From: Candidatus Hestiella acidicharens
GTDB taxonomy: Archaea; Thermoproteota; Thermoprotei_A; Sulfolobales; Acidilobaceae
Reading direction: 5' to 3'
Assembly (NCBI GenBank): GCA_015523575.1
Contig: WAJZ01000022.1
Coordinates: 1-6,873, forward strand
DNA: 6,873 bases
Positions 5,245 to 6,873 of this stretch are shown here, one piece after another. The translations under genes and the position numbers were made by a program. The notes beneath the pieces were generated by a model. The model did not search any database. It was given only the letters and a program-made list of their open reading frames with translations, and was not told where the DNA came from. How positions within the stretch are numbered: position 1 is the stretch's first letter; every line of letters starts with the position of its first letter.

Positions 5245-6405
5245 TCATATGGCATCCAATCCTTTTAGTTCCTTTAAGAGGTCATTATATGCTATAATCC
5301 TTGAAACGTTCCTCGTGCCTAATGGGCCTGGCCTTTTCATGAAGAACTTATTTACGCTAGAAATGGTACCCTTATATTCCCTGTCAAGGAGTGCCTTTGT
5401 TATGGGAATTATGGATGCCATCGTACCGGCTAGGTTTGATTTATCATTTATCCTACCAGTCACAACTATCTCATCCACGAAGCCACCAAAACCTACGTAT
5501 TCAATGTGCATCGCTATAAACTTCCTATCCCCGAGGGGCTCCAGGAAACCTGTCGGCTTAATGTAGTGCGGAGCATCATAACCAAGTATATCGCTAACTA
5601 TGCTTCCTTTCGTGTTTTCCTTCGATTTGTTTCTCTCTGCCTCAGTAAGGCTCAGGAAGTCCATGTTACCCCCTATGTTAAACTGGGCTATGGAAGAAAC
5701 CTTCCTGTTCCTTTCTGCCATATGCTCTAGCATGTCAGCAGTAAGGGGAGTGGCTCCAGTAGCAGCATCATCGCCAAAGACAAGCGACCCTACTTTTTCA
5801 AAGTAAGAGACTGCTCCCGGCGAGTTCGCCACTAAGGGCGGGGTCAAATTTATAAACGAGACCCTATTGTGCAACCTGCTATATTCTGCCGATGCATAAG
5901 CATATGAAATTGAGGCACCCCCCTTGCACGTATCCCCAACGCTCAAGAATTCAGATTCATTACTTACCTGCACCTGTTTTTCCGTAGTGATTATATTTAC
6001 AACAACGTCCGGCTTAAGCTTGTTTAATAGCGAAATAAATTCATTTATAGCAACGCCGGCATCACCAATTATATCATCAAGACCAGTTGCATCTACAGGT
6101 AAACCTTTCAGGCTATTACAATGAATACCCCTCAGCACCTCTATATCTTTTAATGACTTTGGTATGTTACTATCTCCCAACATCTTTGAGGAGAGGGAAT
6201 ACATGTCAAGTCCTACCTTTTTATTATCGACATCAAAGACTCCTACAACTTGTATATCCTCTGGCCTATAAGATTTGAACATACCAGCAAATGGAATGCC
6301 ATAATTTTCAATTTCACCCATCTTTAGCTTTTCTATGCCAGCAACAAAATATGCTGCACCAGGACCTGCTCCTAGCAACACAGTTCTAATAGGCAATAGC
6401 CTCAC
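5245..6405 (-). CDS. ino1: myo-Inositol-1-phosphate synthase
   Basis: NAD-dependent cytosolic isomerase that converts glucose 6-phosphate to L-myo-inositol 1-phosphate through internal oxidation, aldol cyclisation and reduction. The 386 residues fit archaeal members. The N-terminal Rossmann motif is G12-A-G14-P-G16-A, followed by GVFDVDNKKVG at 55-65. GDDAATGATPLTADM at 211-225 and NIGGNMDFL at 243-251 match the archaeal (Archaeoglobus-type) version. Lysines thought to be catalytic appear present: K262/K266 in NKSKENTK, K283, K295 in GDRKF and K357 in FMKRPGP, placed by memory of the Archaeoglobus enzyme. The usual N-terminal GNxxS stretch is altered to GPGAAYF. Start is GTG; it is favoured over a TTG three codons on because a TATA-like box is well placed for a very short leader. 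The product probably feeds the archaetidylinositol-phosphate synthase candidate encoded downstream. Confidence 0.92.
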   Translation of the reverse strand: MRLLPIRTVLLGAGPGAAYFVAGIEKLKMGEIENYGIPFAGMFKSYRPEDIQVVGVFDVDNKKVGLDMYSLSSKMLGDSNIPKSLKDIEVLRGIHCNSLKGLPVDATGLDDIIGDAGVAINEFISLLNKLKPDVVVNIITTEKQVQVSNESEFLSVGDTCKGGASISYAYASAEYSRLHNRVSFINLTPPLVANSPGAVSYFEKVGSLVFGDDAATGATPLTADMLEHMAERNRKVSSIAQFNIGGNMDFLSLTEAERNKSKENTKGSIVSDILGYDAPHYIKPTGFLEPLGDRKFIAMHIEYVGFGGFVDEIVVTGRINDKSNLAGTMASIIPITKALLDREYKGTISSVNKFFMKRPGPLGTRNVSRIIAYNDLLKELKGLDAI

Positions 6406-6433
6406 CCGTCCAAATATATTATATTGGTATCTA

Positions 6434-6447
6434 GTATAAAACCTTTC
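6434..6447 (-). promoter_or_regulatory. BRE/TATA promoter of inositol-phosphate synthase
   Basis: Reads GAAAGGTTTTATAC on the - strand: a purine-rich GAAAGG, typical of a TFB recognition element, followed by TTTTATAC as TATA box (6434-6441). Counting about 25 bases downstream puts the transcript start near 6410-6413, only a few bases before the GTG at 6405. The mRNA is therefore probably leaderless or nearly so, which agrees with the lack of a good ribosome site. Confidence 0.62.
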
Positions 6448-6486
6448 ACTTTTTGAAATATAAGCGCGGATTTCATTCCCAAGGTG

Positions 6487-6768
6487 TTACTTCGAAAGGG
6501 CCTCAGCTGCTGCTATCTCTGGAGTGAAGCTTATATATTGAACCATGCTCCCCCTTATAAGAATTTTGCCAACCTTGGCTATAATTAGCTTCCCATCCTT
6601 AACCTCTATTGAATCATCCAAAACCAAGTTCATTGTGGTATCCGTCATCTTTAGCACGCCAATAAATTCACTTCCATCCTTAAGCTTCACGTATACCTGT
6701 GTGTCCATGGCCTCTCTCAAATACTTCATTGGACTAATTGCTCTACTTTCACTAGGCAATCCTAACAC
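6487..6768 (-). CDS. Archaeal Sm-like protein (LSm/SmAP)
   Basis: Small RNA-binding protein of the Sm/LSm family, whose members form six- or seven-membered rings that bind U-rich RNA and take part in RNA handling. The Sm1 motif spans about 22-53, with KLKDGSEFIGVL at 28-39 and D43-T-T-M46-N47, including the Asp and Asn that contact bases. Sm2 lies at about 66-80, with I71-R72-G73-S-M-V76. The 93-residue length is slightly above the ~75-80 of minimal archaeal versions because of about 20 residues before Sm1 and a short alanine-rich tail. The start is GTG, placed by the box at 6803-6816; an internal ATG at codon 14 is possible but would trim the helix before Sm1. It lies 81 bases before the inositol-phosphate synthase, which has its own promoter. 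No functional link to that enzyme is evident. Which SmAP paralogue it is cannot be said. Confidence 0.93.
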   Translation of the reverse strand: MLGLPSESRAISPMKYLREAMDTQVYVKLKDGSEFIGVLKMTDTTMNLVLDDSIEVKDGKLIIAKVGKILIRGSMVQYISFTPEIAAAEALSK

Positions 6769-6802
6769 CCTTTTCTACACGGTTTATTGAATGTAAATAC
6801 AC

Positions 6803-6816
6803 ATATTTTAACCTTT
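6803..6816 (-). promoter_or_regulatory. BRE/TATA promoter of the Sm-like gene
   Basis: Reads AAAAGGTTAAAATA then TG on the - strand: a purine-rich AAAAGG followed by TTAAAATA. With the usual ~25-base spacing the transcript would start near 6780, giving a leader of about a dozen bases before the GTG at 6768. The AAAGG-plus-box layout resembles that before the inositol-phosphate synthase gene. Confidence 0.55.
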
Positions 6817-6828
6817 TTCTTTAATAAC

Positions 6829-6854
6829 AAAAAGCCTCAACTCCTAAGGTAGGA
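6829..6854 (-). terminator. Small hairpin plus T run upstream of the Sm-like gene
   Basis: On the - strand a 5-bp stem TCCTA/TAGGA with a 3-base loop (6842-6854) is followed eight bases later by TTTTT (6829-6833). It could end transcription of a - strand gene lying beyond the right edge. The stem is short and no such gene can be confirmed in the window. Confidence 0.25.
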
Positions 6855-6873
6855 TCAACCATTTCTAAACTGA

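Noticed and set aside
6850..6866. On the - strand ATGGTTGATCCTACC resembles the start of archaeal 16S rRNA (CCGGTTGATCCTGCC).
   Set aside because: The following sequence does not continue as 16S helix 2 onward and instead runs into a T5 stretch and the Sm-like promoter. A short chance match.
6821..6871. A - strand frame open from the right edge to a TAA at 6821-6823, possibly the tail of an upstream gene.
   Set aside because: Only 16 codons are visible, which is readily open by chance, and nothing recognisable is encoded.

Overview
This window appears to come from a thermophilic archaeon, most likely of the Thermoproteota (crenarchaeal) side. The grounds are the gene content (a separate aspartate carbamoyltransferase regulatory chain, an archaeal Sm-like protein, a myo-inositol-1-phosphate synthase of archaeal type, and a standalone CDP-alcohol phosphotransferase), frequent AGG/AUA codons, GTG and TTG starts, and BRE/TATA-like boxes placed for near-leaderless transcripts. 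The species cannot be named from the sequence alone.

Left part, + strand (7-2664): a tightly packed pyrimidine operon, pyrI-pyrC-pyrD. It carries the regulatory chain of aspartate carbamoyltransferase (step 2; the catalytic pyrB is presumably just off the left edge), dihydroorotase (step 3) and dihydroorotate dehydrogenase (step 4). The genes overlap by 4 and 8 bases, which suggests one mRNA and coupled translation.

Right part, - strand (6768 down to 2665): an Sm-like RNA-binding protein, myo-inositol-1-phosphate synthase, a zinc-type medium-chain dehydrogenase, a short-chain dehydrogenase/reductase, and a CDP-alcohol phosphotransferase best read as archaetidylinositol-phosphate synthase. 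The first and last enzymes of inositol-phospholipid head-group synthesis (glucose 6-phosphate to inositol 1-phosphate, then attachment to CDP-archaeol) flank the two oxidoreductases. The dehydrogenase, reductase and phosphotransferase genes look like one operon, with small gaps and strong Shine-Dalgarno sites for the second and third genes. The synthase and the Sm-like gene each have their own promoter-like box.

The two blocks converge with no spacer: the pyrD stop codon directly abuts the phosphotransferase stop codon, and each gene carries a T-rich termination-like run inside the other's coding end. The largest non-coding stretch is 5008-5244 (237 bases), upstream of the medium-chain dehydrogenase. 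It holds a possible 19-codon leader ORF whose stop overlaps the dehydrogenase start, plus weak inverted repeats. No mobile element, CRISPR array, tRNA or rRNA was recognised. The points most worth following are the unassigned oxidoreductase pair inside the inositol-lipid cluster, the trimmed dehydrogenase with a degenerate structural-zinc lobe, and the leader ORF.
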